This document shows positions 48,628 to 58,756 of a DNA stretch of 64,000 bases, piece by piece. The stretch is from Aureliella helgolandensis (lineage in GTDB: Bacteria; Planctomycetota; Planctomycetia; Pirellulales; Pirellulaceae). The notes beneath the pieces are model-generated. The model had not been told where the DNA came from. It was given only the letters and a program-made list of their open reading frames with translations, and ran no database searches. The stretch covers positions 3,906,001 through 3,970,000 of the forward strand of contig NZ_CP036298.1 in NCBI RefSeq assembly GCF_007752135.1, in the 5' to 3' direction. Each line of letters starts with the position of its first letter. The stretch's first letter is position 1. The translations under genes and the position numbers were made by a program.

Positions 48628-50097
48628 ATGGATCCCCGACACGAATTGGACCTTATCGAGTCACGACGTCAGTTTTTCACCGGTGGCGGTCTTCGACTCG
48701 GTGCGCTTGCCTTAGCGGCCCTCACTGCACAGGGTACTGCTCGCGCGGTAGGGGCCACTAGTCCACAGATGAATCCACCCTTGGAGGGCTTTCCGAACTT
48801 TGCGCCTCGCGCGAAGTCGATTATCTACCTGCACCTGAACGGCGGTCCATCGCAGATAGATACTTGGGATTACAAGCCCGGGCTCAACGATTACTTCGAT
48901 CAAGACCTTCCCGAGTCTATTCGTAAGGGACAACGCATTACCACGATGACAAGCGGGCAAAGTCGCTTGCCCGTCGCTCCCAGCAAGTTCAAGTTCGCGC
49001 GGCATGGAGAATGTGGTCGGTGGGTAAGTGAATTGCTGCCGCATACTGCGAAGTGTGTGGATGACATCGCCCTGGTCAAGAGCGTGCACACCAATGCGAT
49101 TAATCACGATCCGGCATGCACGTTTGTGATGACCGGGAGCGAGGTTCCAGGGAAGGCCAGCTTGGGTAGCTGGCTTGCCTACGGCCTGGGCAGTGAGAGC
49201 AATGATCTGCCTGCATTCGTCGTTCTAACGCCCAGTTGGTCCTCGACTGCATCGGCGCAGGCTCTGTTCACGCGAATGTGGAGCAGTGGCTTTCTTCCGA
49301 CTCGATTCAACGGGGTAGCGCTCCGCAGTAGCGGCGACCCGGTCCTCTATCTCCCCAACCCACCCGGGGTAACCCGCCAAGATCGTCGCCAAATGCTCGA
49401 TTCATTGGCCGTGCTGAATCGCCATCGTCACCAGCAGATCGGGGATCCTGAAATTCAGACTCGAATCGCCCAGTATGAAATGGCTTTTCGGATGCAAAAT
49501 AGCGTACCGGAGTTGACCAATTGGTCGAGTGAAACCGAATCCACACTCGACATGTACGGGCCCGATGTCCATAAGCCCGGCACGTTTGCCGCCAGCGCGT
49601 TACTCGCTAGACGGCTCGTTGAGCGCGGAGTACGGGTCGTCCAGCTATTGCATCGCGGCTGGGATCAACATGGCAACATCGCGCACGATCTACCGGCGCA
49701 ATGCCGAGACGTTGATCAAGCGACTGGCGCATTGCTGCAGGATCTGAAACAGCGTGGCCTGCTTGAGTCAACGTTGGTAGTCTGCGGTGGCGAATTCGGT
49801 CGTACCGTCTATTGCCAAGGTGGTTTGACTCGCGAGAACTATGGTCGTGACCATCATCCGCGTTGCTTCCCGATGTGGATGGCTGGTGGTGGAGCCCAGG
49901 GGGGAGTCAGTGTTGGGGAAACTGATGAGTTCAGCTACAACATTACGGAACGCCCCGTTCATATCAATGATTTCAATGCGACGGTTCTCAAATGCTTAGG
50001 TATCAATCACGAGCGGTTCACGTTCCCCTTCCAGGGGTTGGATCAACGATTGACCGGTGTGGAACCGGCTCACGTAATCGATGAATTGTTGAGCTAA
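48628..50097 (+). CDS. DUF1501 protein with twin-arginine leader
   Basis: 489 residues with a Tat-type leader: [10 protein letters not shown] near residues 12-21 followed by a hydrophobic stretch ending ARA. The mature part is DUF1501, related in fold to sulfatases and phosphatases: [53 protein letters not shown] and [17 protein letters not shown]. It is transcribed with the PSCyt1/DUF1549/DUF1553 gene. ATG 48628 is preferred over the in-frame TTG at 48613 because the leader starts there. Folded export via Tat suggests a cofactor or metal is inserted in the cytoplasm. Confidence 0.93.
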   Translation: MDPRHELDLIESRRQFFTGGGLRLGALALAALTAQGTARAVGATSPQMNPPLEGFPNFAPRAKSIIYLHLNGGPSQIDTWDYKPGLNDYFDQDLPESIRKGQRITTMTSGQSRLPVAPSKFKFARHGECGRWVSELLPHTAKCVDDIALVKSVHTNAINHDPACTFVMTGSEVPGKASLGSWLAYGLGSESNDLPAFVVLTPSWSSTASAQALFTRMWSSGFLPTRFNGVALRSSGDPVLYLPNPPGVTRQDRRQMLDSLAVLNRHRHQQIGDPEIQTRIAQYEMAFRMQNSVPELTNWSSETESTLDMYGPDVHKPGTFAASALLARRLVERGVRVVQLLHRGWDQHGNIAHDLPAQCRDVDQATGALLQDLKQRGLLESTLVVCGGEFGRTVYCQGGLTRENYGRDHHPRCFPMWMAGGGAQGGVSVGETDEFSYNITERPVHINDFNATVLKCLGINHERFTFPFQGLDQRLTGVEPAHVIDELLS

Positions 50098-50154
50098 CTG
50101 ACGCAGCGAGTCGTCAATCAAATTTGGATTCTTATCACAGGGAAGATACTCAAG

Positions 50155-51042
50155 ATGCCGCAACTTGCCGCGTTTCCGAAAGCGTTTATGCAAGCGCTCT
50201 GCAAAGACGGATCCATGAAGGTATCGGAATGGATTGAACTAGCCTGCCAATTGGAAATTCAAGGCCTAGAATGGTATGCCGGTTTTTTGGAAATGTCCGA
50301 GCGGTCCAACTGGAGTTTGTTTCGAGAACAAGTGGAGTCGCACGGACGCGTCATACCGATGGTTTGTTGTTCGCCTGACTTCACGCACACCGATGCTGAC
50401 TTTAGAAATCAACAGATCGAGAAACAGAAAAACTGGATTGATATGGCTCACATTCTGGGGGCTAGCTATTGCCGCGTGCTGAGTGGGCAGAAACGACCGG
50501 AACTCGGAATTGAGCAAGGGATCGAGCTTGCCGCAGATTCGATCAAAAAGTGCCTGCCCTATGCTCAAGACAAGGGCATCACGCTCATAATTGAAAACCA
50601 CTACAAAGATGATTTTTGGGAGTATCCCGAGTTCGCGCAGGAGATGGACATCTTCTGCCGCTTGGTCGAGAGAATTGACCATCCCAATTTTGGGGTCAAC
50701 TATGATCCGAGCAACACGTACTTGGCAGGCGAGGACCCTTTAGATTTGCTCAAAAGAGTTTCTCACCGCGTGGTGACGATGCACGCTAGTGATCGCTATC
50801 TAGCCGAGGGCACGTTAGAGGATCTCCGTAGAGAGGAGGGAGGTGCCGTGGGGTACGCAAAACGACTGCGCCACGGCGAAATAGGCCAAGGCCTGAACGA
50901 TTACGATGCCATCTTCACAGAACTCAAACGCGTTGGCTTTGATGGCTGGATCAGCATCGAAGATGGCGTCGATGGGATGGAGCAACTTGAGCGTAGCGTT
51001 CAATTTCTGCAGAAGAAGATTGCCCAATACTGGCCCACCTAG
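50155..51042 (+). CDS. AP-endonuclease-2-family TIM-barrel sugar isomerase/epimerase
   Basis: A 295-residue TIM barrel of the xylose-isomerase-like/IolE-Hyi group. Metal-site residues are visible in TLIIENHYKDDF, FGVNYDPSNTYLAG, TMHASDRY and WISIEDGVDG. No signal peptide, so cytoplasmic. It is the third gene in a run with the PSCyt1 and DUF1501 genes, 57 bases after the latter, so it may process the sugar released outside. Substrate unknown. Confidence 0.87.
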   Translation: MPQLAAFPKAFMQALCKDGSMKVSEWIELACQLEIQGLEWYAGFLEMSERSNWSLFREQVESHGRVIPMVCCSPDFTHTDADFRNQQIEKQKNWIDMAHILGASYCRVLSGQKRPELGIEQGIELAADSIKKCLPYAQDKGITLIIENHYKDDFWEYPEFAQEMDIFCRLVERIDHPNFGVNYDPSNTYLAGEDPLDLLKRVSHRVVTMHASDRYLAEGTLEDLRREEGGAVGYAKRLRHGEIGQGLNDYDAIFTELKRVGFDGWISIEDGVDGMEQLERSVQFLQKKIAQYWPT

Positions 51043-51062
51043 AAGGTTGGCTCGCCTTCTAG
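51039..51062 (+). terminator. Stem-loop at the end of the sugar isomerase gene
   Basis: CTAGAAGG (51039-51046) pairs with CCTTCTAG (51055-51062) around 8 bases and overlaps the TAG stop at 51040-51042. No T tract follows. It may be a weak terminator or mRNA end. Confidence 0.4.
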
Positions 51063-51305
51063 AGGGCTGCAGCCGCTAGCATCCCCCAGGCTCGTTGCCC
51101 TAGTCGCAACAGCTTGGAATTCCAGTCGCTGCCCCAAGACGCCTTCCCGAAATAGCCTCCGCGCGTGCCAACGCAAGTTGGTTGTTGCATTCACTTTCTT
51201 CTCTGCCCCAGGTTATCTTGGGCACCCCCCTGCACCAACCTCAACCAGGCTTCCACTAATCCTCCCCCGCACTCACAGCTCTGCTGACTCCATCAAGCAG
51301 ACGGT

Positions 51306-51418
51306 TTGACAGAAAGATAGAGACGGAAAGATTGAGACAGGTACGATAACAGCGTGTCTCGACTTACTGGTGCTCTCTATTTTTCTGTCTCCATTTTTCT
51401 GTCAATGCTCTTGTTATC
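51306..51418. repeat. Large imperfect inverted repeat of GACAGAAA-GAGA units
   Basis: The left arm 51306-51338 (TTGACAGAAAGATAGAGACG and on) and right arm 51374-51405 are imperfect inverted copies. Each arm consists of two copies of a unit like GACAGAAAxATxGAGA. Outside the arms, GATAACA (51345-51351) and TGTTATC (about 51411-51418) are also inverted. No gene lies within. It could form a long hairpin in RNA or DNA. Confidence 0.6.
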
Positions 51419-51536
51419 TTCTGTAAGTGGGCTCGCTTGATAAACCAGCTGTGAATCACAAAGGGAGCAGCAGTCTCCAACGTCTTGCCGCCAAAGCCAA
51501 CGCTTACGGAAGCGACGGAGACGCGCACACCACCGG

Positions 51537-51600
51537 CGGGCTACTATCACAACCCGCCGCGTGAGCAAGGAAGAGTGGTTCGTGCGACTGCTCGAGACGG
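51537..51600 (-). repeat. Decayed MITE fragment
   Basis: Begins CGGGCTA, then CAACCCGCCGCGTGAGCAAG and AAGAGTGGTT, matching the inverted end and interior of the 115-bp element (compare 60364-60415). The other end is not recognisable. Confidence 0.65.
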
Positions 51601-51693
51601 GTTCTATCTTGGCGGTTGCCTAGACCCGCTCCTGAATGCTCAAATGGGTAAATGCTGTGCAGGCCGGCGTGTCTCAACTTCATGGAGTGGTTG

Positions 51694-52593
51694 CTACAAC
51701 AATCCCAGGTCCTGAAGATCTTGCTTGAGCGTGCTGCATTGCTCGCTGGTCAGCTGTTGCTGCGGTAGTCGGCAGCGTCCCATGGGCACCCCTTGGAGTC
51801 TTAGCATTTCTTTAATGCCGGAATGAAACGGGTAGGTGTTCATCAAACGAATGAACTCGATGGACCGCATTTGCTCTTCGCGCGCCGCCGTCAAATCGTT
51901 CTTCACAAAGGCCTCGATGATCCGCAAATAGATCGGCGCAATTACATTGTAGGTGCTGCCAATGGCAGCGGTGGCCCCAGTCGCCAAGGCGCCGAGTAGC
52001 ATTTCATCGCAGCCAAAAACGATGTCGAGTTTGCCATCTGCGACTGCTTGGCATGCTTGGAATTCGAACAGCTTGGTGTCAGTGTACTTGAGTCCTACCA
52101 AGTTTGGGACCTGCTCGATGCCCGCCTCAAGGAGTCGGACGATATCAATGGTTGAACCCGTCATGCCGGGAATATGGTAGTAGTAGAATGGGGTGTTGGG
52201 AGCGGCGGCAGCTATGTCTGCGATGCATTCGACTAGCGTCGGAATATCGTTCGCCTTGAAGTAGGATGGGCAGGTGGCCGATACAATGTCGGCCCCAGCT
52301 TGGGCCGCATGTTGAGCTAGGTCACGCGCATCTGCTAGACTATTGTGGCCGACCTGTACGATCAATGGAACGCGACCAGCATTGGCGGTAATAAACGCCT
52401 CGGTCGTTGCCTTGCGTTCGGCCGTAGAGAGCGACATGCCTTCGCCGGTGCTTCCGCAAACGTACAACCCCTGAACGCCATCGTCCAGCAGACGCTCCAC
52501 CAAAGGAGCCACCTGTGCTAATTCAAGATCACCGTCGGTGTTCATCGGTGTGTAGGTGGCTGCGATGAGTCCATTGAGTCTGGCAGTTTGCAT
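51694..52593 (-). CDS. DHDPS/N-acetylneuraminate lyase-family aldolase
   Basis: 299 residues forming a (beta/alpha)8 aldolase. Seen: GLIAATYTPMNTDG at the start, CGSTGEGMSLS (the substrate carboxylate-binding GSTGE), catalytic Tyr in YYYHIPGMTG and Schiff-base Lys in LVGLKYTD. The YYYHIP and GLKYTD forms favour the N-acetylneuraminate lyase side over dihydrodipicolinate synthase. ATG 52593 is chosen since the family N-terminus begins there; the longer in-frame start at 52698 adds a Pro/Thr-rich stretch with no counterpart. Not linked to lysine genes. Confidence 0.87.
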   Translation of the reverse strand: MQTARLNGLIAATYTPMNTDGDLELAQVAPLVERLLDDGVQGLYVCGSTGEGMSLSTAERKATTEAFITANAGRVPLIVQVGHNSLADARDLAQHAAQAGADIVSATCPSYFKANDIPTLVECIADIAAAAPNTPFYYYHIPGMTGSTIDIVRLLEAGIEQVPNLVGLKYTDTKLFEFQACQAVADGKLDIVFGCDEMLLGALATGATAAIGSTYNVIAPIYLRIIEAFVKNDLTAAREEQMRSIEFIRLMNTYPFHSGIKEMLRLQGVPMGRCRLPQQQLTSEQCSTLKQDLQDLGLL

Positions 52594-52859
52594 TGGGAAG
52601 GTTTCGATGGTCTGGGGGAATGTGGCGGGAGGTAGAATCGTTGGCGGTCCAACCTGCAGAGAGGTCTGTCCCGGGCCGCGACTGGCGGTAATTGTCATCC
52701 ATTCAGGGACGGTTCACAACTCCCCATTTTGTTCGGAGCCCGCTCTGCGTACTGGCAATCTGCCCTTTCCATTGAGCGTTGGTGCGTGGAAGAGGCAGCG
52801 TTGTGCGCAACCGCACCGTTTTTATGACCAGCAGTTTTAACTAGTGAGAATATCGCACG

Positions 52860-54140
52860 ATGCAACGTCGTAATTTTGTCAAAGCCGGTTTAGTGGGAAC
52901 GCTCGTTGCTGGAGCATCAGGACAGTTGCGGAGGTCGTTAGGCAGTACCGCGGGCCCCCCTAAAATCCTCTTGCGGTCCTCCTGGCAGACCGTGAATATC
53001 GGTGATATCGCCCACACGCCGGGTGTTCTGAAACTTTTAGAAACCTATCTACCGGAAGCTCAGGTCTTCTTGTGGCCGAGCAAACTTGACAACGGCGTCG
53101 ATCAAATCTTGCAGCGAGCTTTTCCAAAGGTGACTCTCGTGGAAGGTGCTGAGGCGCTGAGCAGCGCCTTCGATGCATGTGATTTTCTGTTGCACGGTTC
53201 GGGCCCTTCGTTGGTGGCTGAAAAGGATGTGCGGCGCTGGCACAGCGAGACCGGCAAGCCGTTTGGAGTTTATGGCATAACACTTCCCCCCACTCCCTCC
53301 AGCTCAACGGTGGCGCTAACCGACGAAGTTATGCAACGGACGATCGATCTTCTCGGTGAAGCCGATTTTGTATTCTTCCGTGACTCGAAATCCCTGGAGC
53401 TGGCGATTGCTAAGGGGTGTCGTAGTCCCACGATGGAGTTTGGACCCGATGGTGCTTTTGCATGCGATTTGCGCGACGAACAGGCTGCGGATGATTTCTT
53501 GACGACTCATCAGCTTGAAACCGGTAAATTCCTGTGCTGTATACCTCGCTTACGCTACACGCCCTATTGGACCATTCCTTCCAAGAATAGGGCGCCCGAT
53601 CCTGTCAAACAGGCGCGTAACGATGCCATGAAGGAACACGATCATGCACAGCTACGCACGGCAATCATCGAAGTGGTGCGCAACACGGATTTAAAAGTTC
53701 TCGTCTGCCCTGAAGATCAAACGCAGATGCGAGTGGGCAAGGAGCTATTGCTGGAGAAATTGCCGCAAGATGTGCGATCCCGTGTTGCTTGGCGCGAGCA
53801 CTATTGGCTCACGGGAGAAGCGGTCAGCACGTATGTCCGGAGTGCTGGTCTCTTTGGCAATGAGATGCACTCACCGATCATGTGCATTGGTCATGGGATT
53901 CCAGCCATCGTCTGTCGTTGGGCAGAGCAGACGAGCAAGGGCTACATGTGGCAGGATATCGGATTGCAGGAATGGCTATTCAATATGGATGACGAACAGG
54001 ATGTGCAAAAAATCGTTCCGGCAGTCATGGAACTGGCCCTGCAACCAGCGGCCGCTCAAGCGGAGGCCAAGCGGGCCCAAGCGTTTGTTCAGCAGCGTCA
54101 ACAGGAGACGATGGGCGTGCTCGCTGCGCGTCTAGCCTAG
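52860..54140 (+). CDS. Exported polysaccharide-pyruvyltransferase-family protein
   Basis: A 426-residue protein. The N-terminus [21 protein letters not shown] is a twin-arginine-like leader (RRNFVK followed by a short hydrophobic stretch). The rest matches the pyruvyltransferase (CsaB/WcaK) fold: [42 protein letters not shown], a [16 protein letters not shown] segment and [17 protein letters not shown] with the family His. Pyruvyltransferases normally use cytoplasmic phosphoenolpyruvate, so an exported version is odd and the reaction may differ. Convergent with the M28 gene, 14 bases apart. Confidence 0.75.
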   Translation: MQRRNFVKAGLVGTLVAGASGQLRRSLGSTAGPPKILLRSSWQTVNIGDIAHTPGVLKLLETYLPEAQVFLWPSKLDNGVDQILQRAFPKVTLVEGAEALSSAFDACDFLLHGSGPSLVAEKDVRRWHSETGKPFGVYGITLPPTPSSSTVALTDEVMQRTIDLLGEADFVFFRDSKSLELAIAKGCRSPTMEFGPDGAFACDLRDEQAADDFLTTHQLETGKFLCCIPRLRYTPYWTIPSKNRAPDPVKQARNDAMKEHDHAQLRTAIIEVVRNTDLKVLVCPEDQTQMRVGKELLLEKLPQDVRSRVAWREHYWLTGEAVSTYVRSAGLFGNEMHSPIMCIGHGIPAIVCRWAEQTSKGYMWQDIGLQEWLFNMDDEQDVQKIVPAVMELALQPAAAQAEAKRAQAFVQQRQQETMGVLAARLA

Positions 54141-54154
54141 CGTGCGGCCAGCTG

Positions 54155-56065
54155 CTAGCTTGCTCCCAACACGACTTCGAGTGTCTGTTGATTGCCAGCT
54201 CGCTCGATGGTCAAGCGGGCCTTTTCCCCCGGCTTTTTCTTGGCTAGTTCATCTCGTAGACGATCCAGATTTTCCACCGCCGCATCTTGGACTTTGAGTA
54301 TGATATCACCGGGCAGAATTCCAGCTTTTCGTGCAGCGCCGCCATCATCGGTGCTTCCTACCGTTAACCGAGACGCGGTGAGATCGACCTGGATGCCCAA
54401 AGCGGCTTTGCGATTCATGTCCTCTATTTCCGAGGGGATGTAGCTGACGACTGCCCGCGATCGATTGCTGAGGTATTGAGGGCGTTGAGGAGTTGTGGCC
54501 AAGTCGCGGACGAGATCTGTCACCAAGCTGGATATCCTGGCGATTCCCTCTAAATTAACCGTCTCAAAGTCGTCGCTCGGACGGTGGTAGTTCCGGTGAA
54601 GACCGGTGAAGAAGTGGAATGCCGGAATCCCCTTCTCGTAAAAGCTTGTATGGTCGCTCGGGCCGAAACCAGCGGCTTGCTTGTTGATCACGAATTGGTG
54701 CTCTGCATTCATCCGATCGATCAAGGAACTGAACTCGACTGCCGTGCCCGTGCCGAAGACGGTTAATGCGTTTTCGGTAAGTCGGCCTACCATATCCAGA
54801 TTGACCATCGCCACGGTCGTCTCTAGTGCCCAGCGTGGATTGCGGACGTAGTGCTTGCTACCCAACAACCCTTTTTCTTCCCCGGTAAAGGACATGAAGA
54901 GAATCGTGCGTCGGTTTTCAGAGGTGTCGGTCGAGAGGCGGCGAGCAACTTCCAGCATGGCGACTGTTCCTGAACCGTTGTCGTCTGCTCCATTGTGGAC
55001 TTCAATTGTGCCCGGAGCTAAGGACCCAGATCCGCCCATGCCCACATGGTCGTAATGGGCTCCTAGGACCACGTACTGGTCGGCTAGCGTTCCCCGGCCT
55101 GGTAAAACACCGATGATGTTGCGAACCTCCAGTTGTGAAGCAACCAGATGCACTTCACCAGCGGCACGGAGGTTTTCCAGGACTTGGGAAGCGGGAGCAC
55201 CCGAGGTGTCGATGGCCTCCTCCAGCTCGGTGAGTGTCTTGCCGATCGAATGCGCCAACCAGCTTTCGATCAAGCTGCGAGTGCAAAAAATCGTTGGAAT
55301 TTTCGATTCTGATCGCGCCGAGCCCGCGCCGGTAACATCCAGCAACTGGTCTTCGTCTCCGAGGGCTGCAGTGGCGCGATCATTGACCAAGATCAGTGCG
55401 GCAGCGCCATGTTGGCTCGCATTGAGCTCCTTGGTGCTGAAGTAGGCGTGCTGCGTATTGGCGATACCGTCAAACCGGCTACTCGGATCACTGGCCTGTG
55501 GTTCCTTCCGCAACACGATCACGACTTTGCCCCGTACGTCGACATCAGCATAGTCGTCGTAGTCGAGTTCAGATGCGGAGATCCCATAACCGGCGAAGAC
55601 GAGCTCCCCCTCAAAGAGGCCGTTGCTCCCCAGCGATACTGGTTGGAAGTTTTTGCCAAGTTCTGGGGCTACTGGATTGGGGATACCGTCTACATTCAGC
55701 CTGTTTTGTTCTGGGCTGCTGACACCAACGGGCCCGGGCAATTGAAAGTTTTGGAAGGGGCTACCCTCAAAAGTATCGGTCTTCAGCCCGAGAGCTTCAA
55801 AGCGGCTTGCGATGAACTCAGCTGCCTTACGAATCCCAGGGCTGCCGCTGTCGCGTCCCTGGAGTTCATCCGACGCAATGAATTTCAGATCTTCTCCAAG
55901 TCGGTCCACGACACTCGGAGAAACGTCCTGAGCATCGGTCGGAAGCGGAGGGCTCTCTTGGCCATCGCTAAAATTGGTGTTACCCAGTAGGACCGTTAGG
56001 CAACCGAAAATGATAGGCAGCAGAGTTGGCGGAAAGCGTCTTGGAGTGATCAAGGCGTCTTGCAT
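54155..56065 (-). CDS. Exported M28 zinc peptidase with PA and PDZ domains
   Basis: A 636-residue protein with a signal peptide (residues 13-35). Domain order: N-terminal helical part, PA-like insert (about 130-260, GELVFAGYGISASELDYDDY), M28 catalytic domain and C-terminal PDZ (about 555-636, GILPGDIILKVQDAAVENLDRL). The co-catalytic zinc ligands are GAHYDHVG, NGADDNGSG, TGEEKG, NLDMVG and PSDHTSF, followed by FHFFTGLHRNYHRPSDD. ATG 56065 has GAGGAA 8 bases upstream and starts the signal; the GTG at 56092 is less likely. Aminopeptidase-type activity is expected. Confidence 0.93.
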   Translation of the reverse strand: MQDALITPRRFPPTLLPIIFGCLTVLLGNTNFSDGQESPPLPTDAQDVSPSVVDRLGEDLKFIASDELQGRDSGSPGIRKAAEFIASRFEALGLKTDTFEGSPFQNFQLPGPVGVSSPEQNRLNVDGIPNPVAPELGKNFQPVSLGSNGLFEGELVFAGYGISASELDYDDYADVDVRGKVVIVLRKEPQASDPSSRFDGIANTQHAYFSTKELNASQHGAAALILVNDRATAALGDEDQLLDVTGAGSARSESKIPTIFCTRSLIESWLAHSIGKTLTELEEAIDTSGAPASQVLENLRAAGEVHLVASQLEVRNIIGVLPGRGTLADQYVVLGAHYDHVGMGGSGSLAPGTIEVHNGADDNGSGTVAMLEVARRLSTDTSENRRTILFMSFTGEEKGLLGSKHYVRNPRWALETTVAMVNLDMVGRLTENALTVFGTGTAVEFSSLIDRMNAEHQFVINKQAAGFGPSDHTSFYEKGIPAFHFFTGLHRNYHRPSDDFETVNLEGIARISSLVTDLVRDLATTPQRPQYLSNRSRAVVSYIPSEIEDMNRKAALGIQVDLTASRLTVGSTDDGGAARKAGILPGDIILKVQDAAVENLDRLRDELAKKKPGEKARLTIERAGNQQTLEVVLGAS

Positions 56066-56625
56066 CGGGCGTTTCCTCAACAGTGTTTCCACGAGTGGTT
56101 TTGAGACAGAGGTTTAGTCGACTGTCCATTCTAACGTCCGCCAAAAGCGAGGCTACCGGACATTCCAGGCTGGGCTGCGCCCAGGGTTCGGATTCTGTCC
56201 GACTTTTCTCAGTTGCTAGAGTTGCGAGTGACTTACATCCAGAAAATCATCAGACAACATGGAACTTGGGGGGCCTGTCCGCGACAGCTGGCAGTAAGGG
56301 CGAATCGGGCAACGAGCATTTACTCCCGCAGAGTGGCAGATGCCGGTCCCCACTTCGCTCTGGGGAGAGGCGTCACCGCCTGAAGTGACAGCGCCGGAAG
56401 TATTGTGTAATAACTGACTATGGTGGAGCCGTTGGAAATGAACTTGAAGTTGTTCACCACTCGGACCGTATTTAAGTGCTCTGCCGAATTGTGCTCGGAC
56501 AAACAGCGAACTGCAGCGTGCGCATGGCTAGAATTTCTGCTGCCGCAGTGCGGTTGGAGAGGGAGTTTAGCCTGGGATTAGGAAATGCGATGGGGGCTAA
56601 CGACCGCGACAGACGCAGATACCAT

Positions 56626-56656
56626 GTCTTTCATGAACCGCGTCTTTCATGAACCG
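56626..56656 (+). repeat. 16-base tandem duplication
   Basis: GTCTTTCATGAACCG occurs at 56626-56640 and again at 56642-56656, period 16. It lies just before the 9-base repeat tract. Confidence 0.8.
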
Positions 56657-56692
56657 GCCCCTCTCTCGTTGCCGCCCGTTCGTCAGCCGTTC

Positions 56693-56764
56693 GCCAGCCA
56701 CGTCAGCCACGTCAGCCACGATCGTCGCGATCGTCGCGATCGTCGCGATCGTCGCGATCGTCGT
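56693..56764 (+). repeat. 9-base tandem repeat tract
   Basis: About three units of GCCACGTCA-type sequence (56693-56719) pass directly into five units of GATCGTCGC (56720-56764, last unit ending GT). The same 9-base period is kept across both sequence types, suggesting replication slippage. The tract is rich in CGATCG. Confidence 0.85.
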
Positions 56765-56861
56765 CGGCCGGCTGTCTATGCCGATGAGCCTAGTGCCCGA
56801 TGAGAGCTCACGCCGTTCCAGAATTCTGCGGGAAGTGTTCGAGGGAGAACACTAGCTACGA

Positions 56862-58496
56862 TTACCGATCTCGTAGGCGCTCTGCACACTGCCAAGCTAC
56901 CCACAAAGCGGATGCATTCGTGTTGGCTGCTGGCAGATCTGGGAGTACCGATGCATCGGCAATGCGCAACCCGCTGATTCCATGGACTCGAAACTCACCG
57001 TCGACGACCCCATCGACATCTGAATTGCCGAATCGACACGTTCCCACGGGGTGAAAGATCGTTTGGGCAAACATTCGCAATGACTTCTCAAGCTTGCGGG
57101 CAGTCGTGCAGCGCGGACCGGGGAGAACTTCCACCTGCACCACTTTGTTCAGTGGCCCGGATGCAATCGCTGCGGTCAGCCATGGGAGTATTGCCATGTA
57201 ATGTGACACATCTTGGGGACTGGAGAGATAGTTGGGATCGACTCTCGGCAACCATGCGCCGTTCGCAGTCCTATACGGACGAATAGTGCCGCGACTGGCC
57301 GGGTGCAAATCGGTGATGGCCAGAGAACAGAAATGGTTCTCTGTTGGCGTTGCTGGGTACTTGAGGTAGTGGGACGGAGTGAAATGGATCTGAAATTGGG
57401 TCGCGGCCACCTCGGGCACATTTAGCAATGCGCCTGCTTCTGCAATATTGCTGGCTAATGGTCCGTCCCCCCGTTGCCGGTAGGCATCGCGTTGGGCCAA
57501 GGAAAACCTGCGAGGGAGCCCCTGCGATTCTCGCGTTCGAAAAATGATGGGATACACCAAATGGTCTTGCAGATTTTTTCCGACGCCGGGCAAGGCCTGC
57601 TGACATAGAATCCCAGCTTCGCGCAGTTGCTCTTCAGGCCCGACTCCAGACTGCATGAGTAACATCGGTGAACCAATAGCACCCCCGCACAGAATTACTT
57701 CTTGTTCGGCGAAAATGCGGTGCACGCGTGCGTCACGATCCACGAACTCCACGCCGCGAGCTCGGCCTGCTTCCAACAGGATTCGCTCGACTTGCACCTG
57801 CGTACTTCGATACAGCTGAGGCTCTGGAGCGAAAGTTTCTTGCGCAGACTCCAGTAACTGCAATCCCGTGTGGACTCGTCTGCCGTGGGCTTGAGTAAGT
57901 GTAAATATGCCACTTGTATTGGGAGTCGATTGCGTCCACCGATTGTGCTGGGTGCAGCCCAGTTGCTTGGAAGCATCTAAAAACTGCTGAGTCCACGGGT
58001 GGGGTTGTCGAACTGGCTCGAGTGGTAGTTGACTAAAGGTGCACTGTCGCCCGTCGGTCGCAGGTAAGGAGGGTGGTGCGGCAGTTGCGTTGGCGGAGCT
58101 GAGTGCACCCACGCTGCACTCTTCAGCGACTCGGTCGATGGTCGGGAACCCCCAACGTTGCAAGTCTGCTTGAGCGGGCTGTAGGTAGATGAGTGCGTTG
58201 ATCGCTCCACTGCCTCCGATCACTTTTCCTCGCGGCCATGGCAGGGCACGATTGAGCAATCCGGTTTGCGGGGTGGTGCGGTAATTCCAATCGAGACAGC
58301 TGCCAAAGGTGCGTGGATAGAAATTGGGAACGACGCAGCGCACGTCTCTGCCGTCGCCTCCAGCTTCCAGCAAGGCGATCGGTCCCTGCCCGCGTTCTGC
58401 CAATAGTCGAGCGAGCAGGCAACCAGCCGAGCCACCACCCACGATGATGAAACGGTAACGCTCTGAAGTTGAAACGGAGTCAGCGGAGCAAGGCAT
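56862..58496 (-). CDS. GMC-family FAD-dependent oxidoreductase
   Basis: A 544-residue glucose-methanol-choline oxidoreductase. FAD-binding VGGGSAGCLLARLLAERG near residue 18, the GMC signature 1 region LPWPRGKVIGGSGAINALIYLQ near 85, AGAIGSPMLLMQSGVG-type signature 2 near 270 (CGGAIGSPMLLMQSGVGP), and the C-terminal active-site region HPVGTCRFG...LRIADASVLPDLPAANTNA. No signal peptide, so cytoplasmic or peripheral. Resembles choline dehydrogenase/alcohol oxidase members; substrate not assignable. The bet genes expected for choline oxidation are absent. Confidence 0.92.
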   Translation of the reverse strand: MPCSADSVSTSERYRFIIVGGGSAGCLLARLLAERGQGPIALLEAGGDGRDVRCVVPNFYPRTFGSCLDWNYRTTPQTGLLNRALPWPRGKVIGGSGAINALIYLQPAQADLQRWGFPTIDRVAEECSVGALSSANATAAPPSLPATDGRQCTFSQLPLEPVRQPHPWTQQFLDASKQLGCTQHNRWTQSTPNTSGIFTLTQAHGRRVHTGLQLLESAQETFAPEPQLYRSTQVQVERILLEAGRARGVEFVDRDARVHRIFAEQEVILCGGAIGSPMLLMQSGVGPEEQLREAGILCQQALPGVGKNLQDHLVYPIIFRTRESQGLPRRFSLAQRDAYRQRGDGPLASNIAEAGALLNVPEVAATQFQIHFTPSHYLKYPATPTENHFCSLAITDLHPASRGTIRPYRTANGAWLPRVDPNYLSSPQDVSHYMAILPWLTAAIASGPLNKVVQVEVLPGPRCTTARKLEKSLRMFAQTIFHPVGTCRFGNSDVDGVVDGEFRVHGISGLRIADASVLPDLPAANTNASALWVAWQCAERLRDR

Positions 58497-58756
58497 ACGG
58501 CATGTCTATCTAGGAGTTCGATGCGTGCTAAAGTTACTCCTTGTCTACTCTGAGCCGCGTGCCGGCGTCTTGGAATCGTAACAAGCCGGTGAGCAAGGAA
58601 AAGTGGTCGTTGCTACAAGGCGTTTGTGGGTGTGACCATCACAGAGAGGCCGGAAAGGTGCTAGGGGCGACAATCCGGTGCATCAGGGCGTTTAGCAAAG
58701 GCGCGTCGGAGTCCGAGTGATTTGGGCATACTTGCATGTCAATTAGCCTTGCTTAC
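58497..58756. other. Intergenic region with a decayed MITE fragment
   Basis: Upstream of the GMC gene. The segment 58575-58630 (GTGAGCAAGG, then GTTGCTACAAGG) follows the order of the 115-bp element in minus orientation. No gene supported. Confidence 0.55.

Larger units (their letters stand above)
56066..56861. other. Long intergenic region, no supported gene
   Basis: Nearly 800 bases upstream of the M28 peptidase gene, also following the GMC gene. It holds a small hairpin (CTGGGC/GCCCAG, 56170-56184) and the tandem repeats listed next. Open frames over the repeats give Asp-Arg-Arg or Ile-Val-Ala runs and are not believable genes. Confidence 0.55.

Noticed and set aside
56693-56764. CRISPR array
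   Set aside because: The units are 9 bases, contiguous and without spacers. No CRISPR array was seen anywhere in the window and no cas genes are present.
56585-56855. Frames reading HDRRDRRDRR or IVAIVAIVA
   Set aside because: Direct translation of the 9-base tandem repeat; both frames stay open only because of the repeat.
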